64,000 nt of DNA from Macrocybe gigantea (GCA_011319805.1 SJRY01000275.1:186001-250000), one strand, 5' to 3'; numbered from the stretch's first letter, positions 45,279 through 57,995 are shown. The notes: generated by a model not told the origin, from the sequence alone. Translations and numbers: made by a program.

Positions 45279-48200
45279 ATGGCTCGCGAGACGGACCCGG
45301 ACCTGCCAAAGGTATCGTTTGAGAAGATTGAAGACGAAGTGTCGACGCAACCGGAAGGTGTTTCCGACCTTCAAGCGCGTTCATACGGGTGTAAGCTCGA
45401 GTCATGCTTGATTGCCCCTCATGAAGCATTGAATGACGAGTTTTTGTTTCCTAGTTAATGACTTCTCGTCATACCAAAGGCCTGTTAATTATATTCGACA
45501 CATCGGTATTTCGTAATGTCCTCGTTATGTTTTGCGCCGTTCTGACTTGAGCGCATCAGAGCCACTGGAAAGTGATCTCGCGCGGCAGGTGGAGTATGAT
45601 ATGGACGAACAAGGTGAGCCTTGCTTCTGAATCCTATTGATCTCTGCATTCGACTGTTGCCCAGACAAAGTGTGGCTGGATGCTGTGAACGTGGAACGGA
45701 AGAAGGAGCAATTGAACGCGGTTTCGTACGAAATCTTTGAGATTATCATGGACCGCCTGGAGAAGGAGTGGTTCGACCTGGTGCGTCTATTATGTGACAG
45801 TGCCACGCACCTTTTCCTGACCGAGCTGAATCGTCCACTCGTCAGACCAAGAACATCATAAAGCCAGATTTCGGTCTGCCGTCAGAAGACTCGACGTGTG
45901 CCATCTGCGATGATTCCGAGGGAGAGAATAGCAATGCGATCGTGTTTTGTGACGGATGCAACTTGGCTGTCCATCAGGGTGCGTGCTTTCCACCTCAGAT
46001 GCGACTAGTTCGATGTTCAACTCTCGCGTTCAGATTGTTATGGCGTGCCATATATCCCGGAAGGACAATGGTTGTGTCGAAAATGTACCGTTTCACCAGA
46101 GAACCCCGTGGTACGTGAGACTTCCTGATGATATTGGAGACAGCTATTGATGTGAGGCATCGTTTAAAGTCGTGCATACTTTGCCCTAATGAGGGGGGCG
46201 CGTTCAAGCAGACCGTTCACGGTGAATGGGTCCACCTTCTCTGCGCCATCTGGGTCCCCGAAACTAGGGTCGCGAACGAGGTATTTATGGAGCCTATAAC
46301 TGGGGTGGAGAGGATCTCGAAACAGCGTTGGAAGCTGGTGAGCTTTTTGCTGACTTGCATGTTTGAGATACCGTCGCTGAACATTCGCCAAAGAGATGCT
46401 GTATATGCGATATAAGAGAGGGTGCATGCATACAATGCGCAAAAACGTCTTGCTTTCTCGCGTTTCATACGACTTGTGCTCGCAGAGAACGATTGCTGAT
46501 GCCCATGAAGTCCGCGCATGGCTCTGAACCCGTCACGCTTACATGCTACTGCGAACGACATCTCCCTGTGTGTGCTTCTCCTCTCTGGACCTCGCTTGTG
46601 TCTCTGATTGTTTATTGCCCTGGACGTGCTCCTTGAATGACTAACGTTCTGTGCAGAAAGAGCAGCAGGAAGCACGCGCCGCTGCCATCGCCGCCGAACA
46701 GAGCCAAGTCACGAGTCAAGCGAAACTTACAAAGGCCGCGCGAGCATATGCCAAGACGTACAAGCCCGGTCCGCCCCTTGTGCCGGCCATCATCGTTGAC
46801 AGGATCGCGCATTACATTTCAAAAGTGGTCATCAGAAAGAAGCTCGACTTTCTCTACATGATCTGCAGGTATTGGAGTCTCAAGAGAGAAGCGCGCCGGG
46901 GCGCGCCGCTGCTCAAGCGCTTGCATCTGGAGCCATGGACGGCGAACGCGGGAGGGAAGATTGAGTCTGAGGAGGAGAAAAGGATGAAGCTGGACGTGCG
47001 CTGTTGTTTTTGAATGTATTATTGGTCACGCCTGATCCCTCTCTTTTTTTTTTGTGGCTAGCTGCTACGTCGTATTCGAGAAGACTTGGAGCGCGTCAAA
47101 GCCCTGACGTGGTTGACTAAGAGCCGCGAAACGAGAAAGCTCCATCAGGCGCAGGTCATTCAAGATGTCGTCCAGGAGTTTTTCCTTGTACACGAACGAT
47201 TCTTAAGGGATGCGCTTGGACAGATCATGAAGTACGGAATGCTGGCGTAAAATTTTTCGCATGTCAAACCTATTGATGGCATCCATATAGCATCGATCGG
47301 CATGGCTACTTCAGGAATCCTGTCTCCAAAGCCGAAGTGCCAGACTACTTTGACGTCGTCAAGAAACCGATGTATTGGGCGTACATTGAAACTAAATTGG
47401 ACAAGCATGAGTATTGGGACTTGAAAACGTTCAAGGTACGCCGTTGCCAGTGACTTTCTCCTTGCTCTCGTTCTAAGGCTTAGGCTATCACGAGGATGAC
47501 GTCAATCTCGTCGTAGACAACGCGCTGCTGTATAATAAACCCGGGACAGTATATCACAAGTTGGCTCTTAGGATTCGGCTTCAAGCTCAGAGCATACTAG
47601 CGAAACTGGACGGATTGGTGCTGCCTTCGGTGAATTCGAACGACGGAGATGCGGCAGTGGCCCTGGAGAGTGAGAATCCGGAGCACGCGATGCCGCCCGT
47701 GGGCGACCTCGAGCCGCCACTAGAAGTGCTCAAGCTCCTGATGTCCGCCGACACCATCAGAGACGAGCTTGAGATTGTTATCAAGGACAATGATGTGCTG
47801 ACTTCCCTGCTTTCGTACGAAAAGGCGGAGCTCAAGCCTCCACCACCGCCCAAGCCGCCGAAACCAAAGCGCGACAGGAGGCCCGAGTACGAGAAGAGGA
47901 AGAAGGACAAGCAGGCTGCCCGCGCTGCTGAGGCTGCCAAGGCTCAGGAGATCCAGGCTCAGATCCAGTTGTCTAGTGGGAGAGTTCTGAGGTCAAGTCG
48001 GACTACGGGACCAGCTGCTCCTGCGGCAATAGCGCAAGCTCAAGATCAAGGTGCTGCTACTCAGGGAGGAGGAGAGGAAGCAGAGGTGCAATCGGTGACG
48101 GCTTCGACGTCGAGAGGCGGGACTGTGCCAAGGAAACGACCCTCCAGCGTCTCAGAAGCCCCGCCTGTGGTGTCGTCGCTGGATAATCGCGGGTTGTTCC

Positions 48201-49720
48201 AGATGTTCCACAAAGGGTGGATACTCCCGCCTGAACAGCGACGTGGTGGACGTCCGCCTTTGGAGAAGCAAGCCCCGGGTCCGCCTCGGAAGAAGGCTCG
48301 GACAGGTATCGTTGCGTTCTCGGTGATTTTGTGAACACTTTCCTGACAGCTTTGCCCTAAACAGACGAAAGTGGTTCGCGATTGTCTGTCGTCAGTACTA
48401 CGGCGTCTGAAAACCAGACAATGCAGCCCCCTTTCCTTGAGTCAGAGCAGGAAGTGACGGAGGTTGAGACTCAGAAACCTGAACCATCTCAGGACGAAAA
48501 GCCCATCTCGCAGGGCTATCGCGAGGTGAAAGCTTCCGGACGAACGCAGTTGGATTCGTACAACATAATCCCGCCTGCAAATGTCATACAAGCTGCGAAC
48601 GGCACTATAATCCTCGAAGAACTAGATACGCCCGCCATCCGTCGTGAGAAGGCTCTGAGACGGAGGATGGAGAGGGAGAGAATTGAAAGGGAACGTCAGG
48701 AGAGGGAGCTACGAGAGCGGGATATGTTGCTTGTTGCCAAGTCATCGTCGCTTGCTGGACCAGGCGTGCCGGGTCCGGCGTTCTTTGAGCCGTCAGCGCC
48801 GTCACCGACGCCTGGCGTGGGGCCGTCGAGGCGAGCTGCGCAACACCCAGAAGATCAGGAGGCAACTGGGCTGGAGTCGCTCTCACCGTTGAGCGAGGTC
48901 GCCAGTCCAGGCGAGGATACCAGTGCAAAGCTTGCTAAGAAGGCCCCGCCTTCGTCTTCGGTGGGCGGGCGTGGGCGTCCTTTGCGGAGCACAGGCGTGG
49001 AACCTGGCCTTATTAGCTTGCCTAATGGCAAGATGCTTGAGGGCGGTACTTTAGGTTCGTTCGTCTTCTCTTTTAGCACAGCCGCTATTTCTAAATCAAC
49101 AACATGTTAGTGTGGGCGAAAGCAGGTTAGTTCAATCTCAAAGCAGTTGGCTATTCCCTCGCGTTGAATTTGCAATTTACAGAGACGTATCCATGGTGGC
49201 CAGCTGTTATCTTCGAGCCCGATGATCCTCGAGTGCCGCCGAAGATTGTCAAGCACTATGAGGACATTCGACAACGACGGAAATCTGTTGTGCATGTTCT
49301 GCAATTCTTTGACAAGAACAAAACCTGGTACTTTTCTCCGCCCTCGTGGTCGTTTCGACGTTCTGACGATTTTCTAGGCAATGCCTTACGCTTGACAAGC
49401 TTCGTGAATTTGGGGAACACGAAGGTGCTTTTTCATATACTGTGTGTTCTTGCGTTTAATCTGACAGTGGACTGTATCCAGAGCTCGATCAAGACTTGAT
49501 AGCAACAAGTTCACGAAGGCAGAAATGGAAATCTGCGGCGTCGCGCGAGGAATGCCGTGAAGCATATAGGCACGTTACGTATCTTCCTTATTGGAAAGTA
49601 TCTCGGTTCTCAGACTGGCATTCGTTCAGGAAAGCCCGCGCCGAAATGGAGACGGCAAGCAATATGGACGCGGATAGCGGCGTAGAACTCGAAGACGAGC
49701 CCACCGTGACGAATGAGTAA
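45279..49720 (+). CDS. NTO1: NTO1/BRPF-type PHD-bromodomain-PWWP protein
   Basis: Chromatin reader and scaffold of a NuA3/MOZ-type histone H3 acetyltransferase complex. Seventeen exons encode 1161 aa (45279-45390, 45455-45505, 45560-45613, 45665-45780, 45846-45978, 46034-46110, 46170-46337, 46394-46567, 46657-46995, 47062-47231, 47291-47435, 47495-48305, 48365-49054, 49111-49125, 49183-49327, 49378-49424, 49482-49720). The EPL-like start ([27 protein letters not shown]) leads to PHD finger 1 ([21 protein letters not shown]), a zinc knuckle and extended PHD ([28 protein letters not shown]), then the bromodomain ([30 protein letters not shown]). A long Lys/Arg- and Pro-rich linker with a coiled-coil stretch ([15 protein letters not shown]) precedes a C-terminal PWWP domain ([14 protein letters not shown]) assembled across a 15-nt microexon. 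The full BRPF architecture is present and the frame is intact. Confidence 0.93.
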
Positions 49721-50231
49721 CACAGAAGTTTCAACTATCTTATTTTTCTTATTCTTTTCTTGTTCTTATCTCCCTGTCGTGACATCCACTATCGGTATAC
49801 CCGAATTGCTATTGCTTATCTGTTCACTAATAACCTGTCTGTAGAAATCATGTACTTCTGGTGTATAAAATGCGGCTTCCTCGCTTTCTCTACGGGTAAA
49901 AGCCGAGTCATACTTGTTGCTTCGCCGCCGCCCTCCGCAACTCAATATCTTCTAGAAATTCTGGCAGGATAGAACCCTTTCAGGGTGCTTGCCTATCCAG
50001 AGTTGGTCGACTGGCATCGTCTGCCGTACGCAGCAGCGCTAGGCATATCATGTGATACCCACGTGCCGAGATGTTGATAAACGCGCGAAATCGGGCTTCG
50101 GTGACTGGAAGAACTTGCTGTCGTCCAACCATCCTACTGGACTGTTGCACGTTCTCTTTTTACTTGCCTTGCAATTGTATTTGCCTCTGATCTACATATC
50201 CCGACTCTGCACACCAAGATCTGAAGCCGAA
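49721..50231. other. Intergenic, NTO1 / Argonaute
   Basis: About 500 bp between two plus-strand genes, so terminator plus promoter. No coding exon was convincing. Confidence 0.4.
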
Positions 50232-53200
50232 ATGGCGCAGCAAGTTTCCGCGTTGACAAATGCGTTCGAGTTGAAATGGGCGCCTCGACCAGGCGTCTCT
50301 GGTCACGTTTATCATTATGACGGTATGACGATATGTCTTTGATGGCTAATCCGCTTTGCAGCGGTTGTTGATCTTGGCGCGTCGGGATAGTTGGTGCGTC
50401 CGTGCTCTCGGGCTACCACTTTCCTTACCTAAACATATCCATCGTAGCGATGACGCCTACTTGGGCCCTTCGCGATGCCGATAAGTTCAAGATCGGCAGT
50501 CGAAAAGCAACAGAAATCATGATGCGCTTGCAGGAACAAATTGCGCCGCAAGTATTCAGCCCCCAAGGAGGTAAACATATACAACGTATTCACGAGCAAC
50601 GCGACCGACTGTCACGATAGCTTTTGATGGCAGCAAAAATCTATACTCTTTTGCATCGTACAATTTTCCCTCTCAAGAAGTCTGTGTACTTCGAATCTTC
50701 TTCGCATTGTTCTAATCCGACATATCAGTTTCGAGTTCCTATGAAGTCAGATAACTCACGTGGGCGATCCGATCGTCAACCCAAAATCGTGTCCGTCAAG
50801 ATTGTTTTTGTCAGACATATCAATATCAGGCTGGTTATCTATTCACCGATTAATTTGGGGAGCTCAAGGCAGACGCTTTTGACAGTGCCCTTAGTACCTT
50901 GCTCCATGGCCATGCATCCGTGGACAATGAGGCAGCAAATGCGTTAAATATGCTCAATGTCTTCGTCCAAGCGACTCCTAGGATGTACGTTTATAGTGGT
51001 CTGCATGCCGATCTCAGAGCCTCACGATTCTGTAACTACAGGCAAGATCCAAGGCTTCATAATGCTAGATCCTTCTTCGTACCTCTTGGCAAAGGTATAT
51101 GTGCAAGTTTACATCATCATTTTTTCTCTTCTAAAATATTTCAGCATCAAATCCCAAGATACAGCCGCTAGAATTGTGGAGAGGTTTCTTTCAGTAAGAT
51201 CAACCCAATTATACGATGTTTTAATTCTTATGACATTTTTAGGAGCGTTCGTCCCTCATTTAACCGAATAATTGTCAATGTGGACGTCACTGTGGGGACA
51301 GTGTAAGCAGAATCTTCACCCAATCTATGTCATACAACCGATTCACAAGCCTCGTAGCATGCCGGCAATGAGTTTAGAGAAGGTTTGCGCGGACTACTTG
51401 CATCTAAGAGATGCACGCGGGCTGTCCGACTTGTCCCCTGCAAATTTTCAAAAGCTCAGACTCTTCGTCAAAGGTCTCAAAGCCGAGGTCATGCTACCGA
51501 ATCACCAGGGTCGGAATAGGCCCATCAAGGATTTGGTGAAGGATGTCGGCGCTCAGACCTTTGACAAGGACGGCATATCCATCACCGTAGCGGTAAGACT
51601 GACAATCTTGCCACCCCTCAACTCAAGTAGAACAAACCTAGGACCACTTTCGACGAGTTCATAACACTCCGATACGCCCGAATTCGCTGGGCGTTAGGAT
51701 TGGTCAAGACGGACTATTCCCTATTACCGTTTGCAGGACTGTACAACAGCTGATGAAGGTAAAACATCCTTAATTCTTTCTTCCGTAACTTTGCCTACAA
51801 GGCTTTGACAGCACAAATCGTCGCCGGAAGTTGTACGAGAAGCCCTCGACTTCACTCCGCCGAATCCGCATCTTCGCTTGCAGTCTATTCAGGCCGGCTG
51901 GCAGAATCTCCATTACGGAGACTCGCCATTCCTTTCCGGCGCTGGTATAACTGTTGAACCGACACCGATCACGGTGCATGGTCGTACAATTCCCTCGCCT
52001 AGACTTACTTTCGGTCAGGACTACTCACACTCGTTGCAAGTGAGATATATCTTGTCTCTTCTCAAAGTAAGCTACTGATGAATCTGCAGAGGCCCGGAGT
52101 ATGGGATGTAATGCGCAAGCATCTCATTCACCCTGTGAGCATCCGGAGTTGGACAGTAGTAGACTTTGCCGCCTGCGACCCGTCAATCCTCAATACCTTC
52201 TTGCAAGATTTTACGAGCGCAATGAAAGCTCTCGGTAAGTGTTTTAATCCTTCCTTCTACAGCGAGTTGATCATCTCCTACAACACTGTTTTTAGGCATC
52301 AGTAAGGATTAACTTTGATGTCACTGTGGATCTAATTTCCGTTCTTTTTCCAGCTGTTGGCGAACCACATGCCGTCGTACGACACAGCGGCCACGTCGAG
52401 GTTTCTCGGGTACGTGGAAAGATTTCGAATTATGGAGAATTCAGTTGAGCTTGTATGACACAAAAATTACCCAGACACTCTATCAAGCGGGCGCTGAAGC
52501 TAGGGCGGCCCTGATCCTCGTCATACTCCCGGAACAAGCGGCGCCACTGTACAGGGAGGTGAAACGATTTGGCGATATCACACAGGGATGCGCGACACAG
52601 TGCATCGTAAGTTGATGATGCCAATGACATTGAAACCATACAGAGCAACAGTCTCCCTAGAAATGGTCTACCAAACTGGCTAAAGATGCTCGGGACCGAC
52701 GTTGCAATCAGTATCATAACAATGTGATACTCAAGTAAGTCCACAGTAGCCTTCTATTTGCCCACGTTCATCAATATTGCTCAGGATTAACGCAAGGCTT
52801 GGGGGCACGAACTACGTCCCGTCTACGAGAGTGATGGACATCCTTCGGGAGGTCCCAACTATGGTTTTAGGTATTGTCCTTTCAACCGTCTCTCTGCCCG
52901 TCAATCAAACGTCTTTCTCAGGTGCAGACGTCAGCCACCCCGGGCCAGGAACTGGAAGTGGCTTGCCATCTATAGCCGCTTTGACGTCCTCCTATGACCG
53001 CCAAATGTCGAAATACGTCGCGTCAATCCGGGTACAGTCTTCGCGTGTCGAGATGATTGAAGACATCCAAGATATGTTCTATGTATGTCTTCTGTAATTA
53101 CCACGATTGCACCACCATAATGCTGGCATTTTCTTGTAGCATGGACTCGAAACTTTCAAAGTGAAGAACAATGTTTACCCGCAACGGATTTTCTACCTCC

Positions 53201-54169
53201 GCGATGGTGTCTCCGAAGGCGAATTTGGGACGGTCATGGACAAAGAGATTTCGGCAATGGGCGGTTCGATTCTTCCTTCACTCAACCATGTAGATGCCTG
53301 ACGTGGCTTCAGTGGTGATTCGAAAAATATATGCCAGCCAGAATCCACCTCAAGAGCCCCCAAATTAGCTTGCATTGTTGTTGGAAAACGTCATCGCTTC
53401 CGTTTCTTCCCAAATGGAACAGCTGACCCCAAGGGAAACGGTAATCTTTATGCTGGCTTTACGGTGGACAATGGTAATCTTTTCTGCATTTCACCTCGTT
53501 CTCTTTTCTGAAGGCGGTGCCTTCAGATATTGTACACCCTTCTTTTCCGAATTTCTATCTACAGTCACAGCCGGGTTTGAAAGGCAGTGAGTCGCTGGAC
53601 CTCTAGGTTTGTGATCGTCATCACATTGTGCTTTTCTAGCAAGCCGCCCCAGCCACTACACTGTCTTAAGAAATACCACTGGTTTGTCCTTCACCGAGTA
53701 TGTGACGACTTTTCCTCTACGCGAATACCTGTACTCATGGTCGTCCGCGTCAGTTTGCAAGAGATCTCGTATGATGGCTTGATTCGTCGGATTTCGGACT
53801 ACAGCTGATGCAGGATTTGTTTAGGTACGCATTGTGTCACTGTTACTCCCGAGCGACACGCTCCGTCAAGATTCCGGCTCCCATTTACTGTAAGTATACG
53901 CTTTGATTCCGTTCGTCATGTGCTGTGAAATCAAATTTTCCCCTTCGCGCAGATGCCGATGTAAGTTTTGCAATTTGAGATCTCCCATGCGCCGTCTGAT
54001 TAGCACTTTCTAGCTTGTCTGCCGACGTGCAAAATTCCATTTTGACGATCAGGTCGCGTTCTCGGACACAATGTCCGCGACTTCAGAAGAAGATACGCAC
54101 CTTGATTTTTACCGTGAACACTTCGGCAAGATCAATGACCGCATCAAGGATCTCATGTATTTTGTTTGA
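50232..54169 (+). CDS. Argonaute (RNA silencing effector)
   Basis: Small-RNA-guided silencing protein (AGO/QDE-2 family). More than 20 exons can be followed from MAQQVSALTNAFEL to the closing DRIKDLMYFV. Landmarks in order: N domain (SVLSGYHFPYLNISI, FKIGSRKATEIMMRLQEQIAP, FSPQGAFDGSKNLYSF), linker (LELWRGFFQSVRPSFNRIIV), PAZ (ISITVADHFRRVHN, LFPITVCRTVQQLM), MID (LILVILPEQAAPLYREVK, THDIQGCATQC-like GDITQGCATQC) and PIWI (GADVSHPGPGTGSG, FYLRDGVSEGEF, GLKGTSRPSHYTVL, CYSRATRSVKIPAPIYYADL). The catalytic Asp residues lie near 52927 and 53204; the fourth position is Asp (YYADL), giving DEDD as in QDE-2. One base is missing near 53356-53366, where CCCCCAAATTAG must read on into KLACIVVGKRH. Exons of 6 and 8 nt are needed near 52296 and 53950. 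The segment near 50830-50875 could not be joined with certainty. Confidence 0.85.
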
Positions 54170-54300
54170 GAAAATTACCGCTGCGTGCCGTTTTCGTTTC
54201 CATCTTCCATAGGCCATCAAACATCGTAACAAACTAGTCATTTCAATTCATTTTTGTACATAAACTACGAATACAAATACACCTCCGTGTCAAAGTGTCT

Positions 54301-55145
54301 TTAGCGAGCGAGGTTGCCTTGAGCGATGCCAGGATAGGCGCGATACAAATTCCACGATCGTATTTCGCTCACTTCAGCATCTGGTTGTAGTTTTGGAATG
54401 ACGTCAACAAGCTTGGCGCACTGTTCAGCGGACGGGGTCTTGAGCTCTGAAGGTCGTCACTATGAGCTCGTGATCTTGAGAACAAAGTCATACCATGGAG
54501 GACAAAGTATTTGGGCACACTTTGTTCCTTTGGGTCAGATCCAACCGATGTGCCCGTCCTCAAACTGTCGATGGTCCGGAAGACCCTTGTCCTCAACCAG
54601 TCATGGACTTCAGCAAACTTCACAACCGCCTGCTGTACCCAAACCTCCGCCAGCGCGTCGGCTTCGGTGATATCGGCTTCTCGTTTTGGACCAAAGGAAA
54701 TGCCGTGCGTGACGACGAACGGCGTCGGGTTGATGGACGAGAGCGAGGACGAGAGCGGCGACTTGCCCGAGTCGTATATGAACTCGCACGTCCTGCGGTC
54801 GAGGAGCTCGAGGCGCTTGACGAGGTGGGCCTCGCGCAGGCTGCGGTTTGCGCGGAGTCGGGTGTAGCTCTCGTCCTGGAACGTTTCGGTGTCGTCGATG
54901 TCGTACATCGCGAGCCAGGACGGCTTTTGCGCGTCTGCCGCGGAGAAGCGGGCGCCCGTCAGGAAGGACGGGAGGTGCTCCATACGCAGGGGTACGTGCT
55001 CGTTGTTGTACCAATCTTTTTTTTTTTACATATCAGATATGAGCGGCGTAAGAGGATGTCTTGATACGAGGAACTGACCTTGGAACTCATCTAGGGGGAC
55101 TTGAGCACCTGGTTCAGAGAACACAGCAAGGAATCCGAATGGCAT
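54301..55145 (-). CDS. Dimeric alpha/beta-barrel (EthD-like) protein
   Basis: Three exons (55145-55079, 55015-54494, 54446-54301) encode 244 aa. The protein has two tandem copies of a short fold: the first starts FLAVFSEPGAQV and runs through DWYNNEHVPLRMEHLPSF and QKPSWLAMYDIDD; the second has VVTHGISFGPKREAD, WVQQAVVKFAEVHDWLRTRVF and KYFVLHELKTP. The DWYxxEHVPLR motif resembles EthD/ABM-type alpha/beta-barrel proteins that are widespread and mostly uncharacterised in mushrooms; the assignment is from memory of that pattern. No signal peptide. All introns are GT-AG and the frame is open. It converges on the Argonaute gene with about 130 bp between stops, so 3' overlap of transcripts is possible. 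Confidence 0.75.
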
Positions 55146-56328
55146 GATTGCGAAAGTCGATGGAAGAGACCGTTTTCTCAATCGGATGCTGTGGGGCGAG
55201 GAATGTTGGAGAACCGTTGCGGAGCGAGCGGAGGCCCCTAATCTGGGTCATTTCAGACTCTGTAGATGATGGTCGGAAAAACGTCCTTCCGCGAGTAATG
55301 TACACGTGACGGCAGCCCCTCTACATGGCACCTTCAGCTAACTCGGCAAAAGTATTGTCGAAGAATGAACGAGCATTTAAAGAACCGAGGCGTTTGCTGA
55401 AAGAAACATCTGAAAAACGGGCGTGAGCTCTATCGCCAGAATTCTCCTCTGGTAGAGCACCGGTCTCGAGTCAATCGGCAACCTCTCGATTTCAAAAAAA
55501 AAAAAAACTGCCCTCCTCCGTCAAACGAGTTCCTGCAGAAATTGCACCTCACGTGTCCCTGCTCAGCTTGGAGAAGTTCAACTACGCGACGGCACCAAGT
55601 CCAACCGATGATTCACCGTTTCGGGATGCTGCTCGAGTCTTTGCGCTATCACATCTCTCACACAAGTGCACCAGGCTTACACGCTTTGTTCATACCCGAC
55701 GAAAATTTCTGGGCTGGAGATGTTGTGTGCACTAAGGCTTTAGGATCTACTACGCAGCAGTGGCCTGTCTGATTCGTTGTATGCCAGACCATCATGCATC
55801 AGTCGCTACCTGCGGTATTAACCGAGAGACGCCTTGCAGCTTGCTGGAAAAAAAGCATCTGAGAGTAGCACCTGATTCCAAGGTTGAATGTGATGGGTTT
55901 GAAACCTGGGTGGGAGAGAGTGGGCGAGAGAAGGTGGGAAGAGAGGTGGTGGATGCTTTGAAGAAGAGTCTGAAACCCAAGGCTGCGCGGCTGGGTTATT
56001 TTATGTGGCGATAAGAGATAGTGGAATCGAGTGGGAGACAGGCCGAGGACTCCGTTGATATGAGAATAGATGGGTTTTCAGGCCACGGTATCCGCGACAG
56101 CTGGAATGATTGAGTATTTTAAAGAAGAAACCGAGGAGGATGTACAAAGCCTTGATTATCACGGGCAGAATAGAGTCCCGGACAAAGACGCCGGCCGACA
56201 TTGCCTCAAAAACAGTTCATCGAAAAGTTTTCTCCCGTCGACGTAGAACTGACGAGTTCCTATTCATTGGTTTCGGGTTCTGCAAACGGGAGAACAGTCA
56301 CAAGTGTGACTCCTTCCCTTGCCCATCC
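55146..56328. other. Intergenic with possible coding remnant
   Basis: Contains the tRNA-like, poly(A)-tailed segment at 55428-55515. From 55540 to 56014 there are protein-like but interrupted frames (SLEKFNYATAPSPTDDS; KVECDGFETWVGESGREKV; VVDALKKSLKPKAARLGYF) without a continuous splice model. I could not name a family; it may be a decayed gene. Confidence 0.3.
55428..55515 (+). repeat. tRNA-derived SINE-like segment
   Basis: TCTGGTAGAGCAC resembles a tRNA A-box and the downstream CTCTCGATTTC a degenerate B-box at normal spacing, with a short stem between. It is followed at once by a run of about 15 A. No cloverleaf can be completed, so it is not a functional tRNA. It fits a single retroposed, tRNA-derived element. 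Confidence 0.3.
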
Positions 56329-57842
56329 ATGGTTGAACTCCGTCACGTCCTGCCTTTTATTGAACTCCCAACGGGACCGCCCGCTCTCAATCACAACTTT
56401 ATTCTCCGTATTCGTCATCCTGAAAACTGTGCCACTTTTCTGAAATTATCCGCATATGATAAGTTGCCACTGGCTCCAGGACAAGCCCAGGCACAGTATG
56501 GCGTTTGCTACGCTATAGTTCTCCAGGCTTGCCAGATCATTGCCTATAATAAGGCCGGATTCCTCACCGGATCCCCTTCGCGCAGTAACCGTATCGATTT
56601 TTCTGATGATGCCGTTCTCCCAGCTGGCATATACTACTACCATCTTCATCAGCAAGGACCACGCCCGTTGTATCCAATTTGTCGAGACTTTAAGAGATGG
56701 AAATTCCCGCATAACAACATCCCACAGCAGTGGGAAGCGCCCAATCCTTCTACTGTCATCGAACACTGTAGTTGGACGCTGGTGAGCCAGAGGATCAAAG
56801 ACCGAGATGTCAAGTGCCGAGCGACGGGATGGAGGGATGGTCTAACTACTGCTCATGTTATTAACCGAGACTGCGAAGATTGGGTTTGTAAGATGGTTTT
56901 CATTCCTTTTCATTACTCATTTCCTTTTAGCTGCTCCAAAACGATTTCGAACTGTACCTCGACGCTGCGCCTCTGAATGAAGACTCCAAAAACTTGTTTG
57001 CCCTCAGATGGGACCTTCGTACGCTCCAATTTGATAACGCAAACTTCGTCATCGTGCCAAAAGGCGGCAAGTTCGTTATACACTTCCTGCGCACGGCTCA
57101 TGAGACTGCCAATTTACTTCATAACGTTACCTTTGATCTTGAAAACACAATCAGTTCAGAACTGTTATTTGCGCGTTTCGCGTGGGCTCTTTGCAAAATT
57201 GTAGCCGATTCGAAACTACCGGCGAGCATATTCGAGTTTGACGAATCGAGTGAAGATGGAGAATCAATGACGGTCCTTCTGAAGCGGAGACGTGCTGAAT
57301 TGGATATCGAATCTCCCCCAGGGCTCTCACCAGAACAAGAGCGCTCGAATGCAGGCATGCGGCACAGCCAACTAACTGGTAATTCTCTTGATCTCGGGTT
57401 TCATTTCGGTTCTTTACACGCCATATAGGCAGTCAAAGTGCGGGGTTGCAGCGATCCCGCAGCGAGGCATCCGATGAAGGTATGAAATAACGAAACTCGT
57501 CTGCTTCTTGTCTTAACGGTTTCTTAGTAAAAACACTGAACACGGCGGACCTTCAAAAGGCCAATCGAACCTTACCAGATCTATGTATGTATTGCCTGTT
57601 TCTACAGCCGACTTAATGACAAATCTTTACCCTCAGTCAATGGGTCGCGGTCTCCTAAACCTCGTGAATATGAAAATATCGTCTGGTATCCTGGGATAAG
57701 GGAGTTCGAAAGAAAAAAGCAGGAATATTTCGAGCTCATCCGCAGATTCAAGAACGCACTGGACCTTTCTTGCCTGACGATCATGATTTGGACGATGATG
57801 AAATCCAACTGTAGTTCTTTGCGTCTGTATCAAATTCCCTGA
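56329..57842 (+). CDS. HNH-type orphan protein (basidiomycete family)
   Basis: Five exons (56329-56883, 56931-57378, 57429-57479, 57528-57584, 57637-57842) give 438 aa. The N-terminal half (MVELRHVLPFIELPTGP, LPAGIYYYHLHQQGP) is typical of an expanded mushroom family. Its core has a Cys plus TTAHVINRDCEDW, the T-AH..P/N..W arrangement of HNH-endonuclease-like proteins in this group. A second conserved block follows (LNEDSKNLFALRWDLRTLQFDNANFVIVP). The C-terminal region is charged (REFERKKQEYFELIRRF). In the last exon, reading on with one extra base near 57765-57775 gives an acidic tail PDDHDLDDDEIQL that looks more natural than the neutral tail read in frame; the stop would then be at about 57815. 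Nuclease activity is inferred from the motif only. Confidence 0.65.
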
Positions 57843-57995
57843 TTCTATTATAACTGCACTGCCAGCCTGCTTCCTGACCCTTCGACCCACTTCGTTCGGC
57901 GCCAGCACCGCGCACGGGCATGACAACGGTGGCTGGCCGCATTCGATTTGAGCGACGTCAAAGGGCGACAGGGAGGACGTGCAAGTTCAAGAGGG

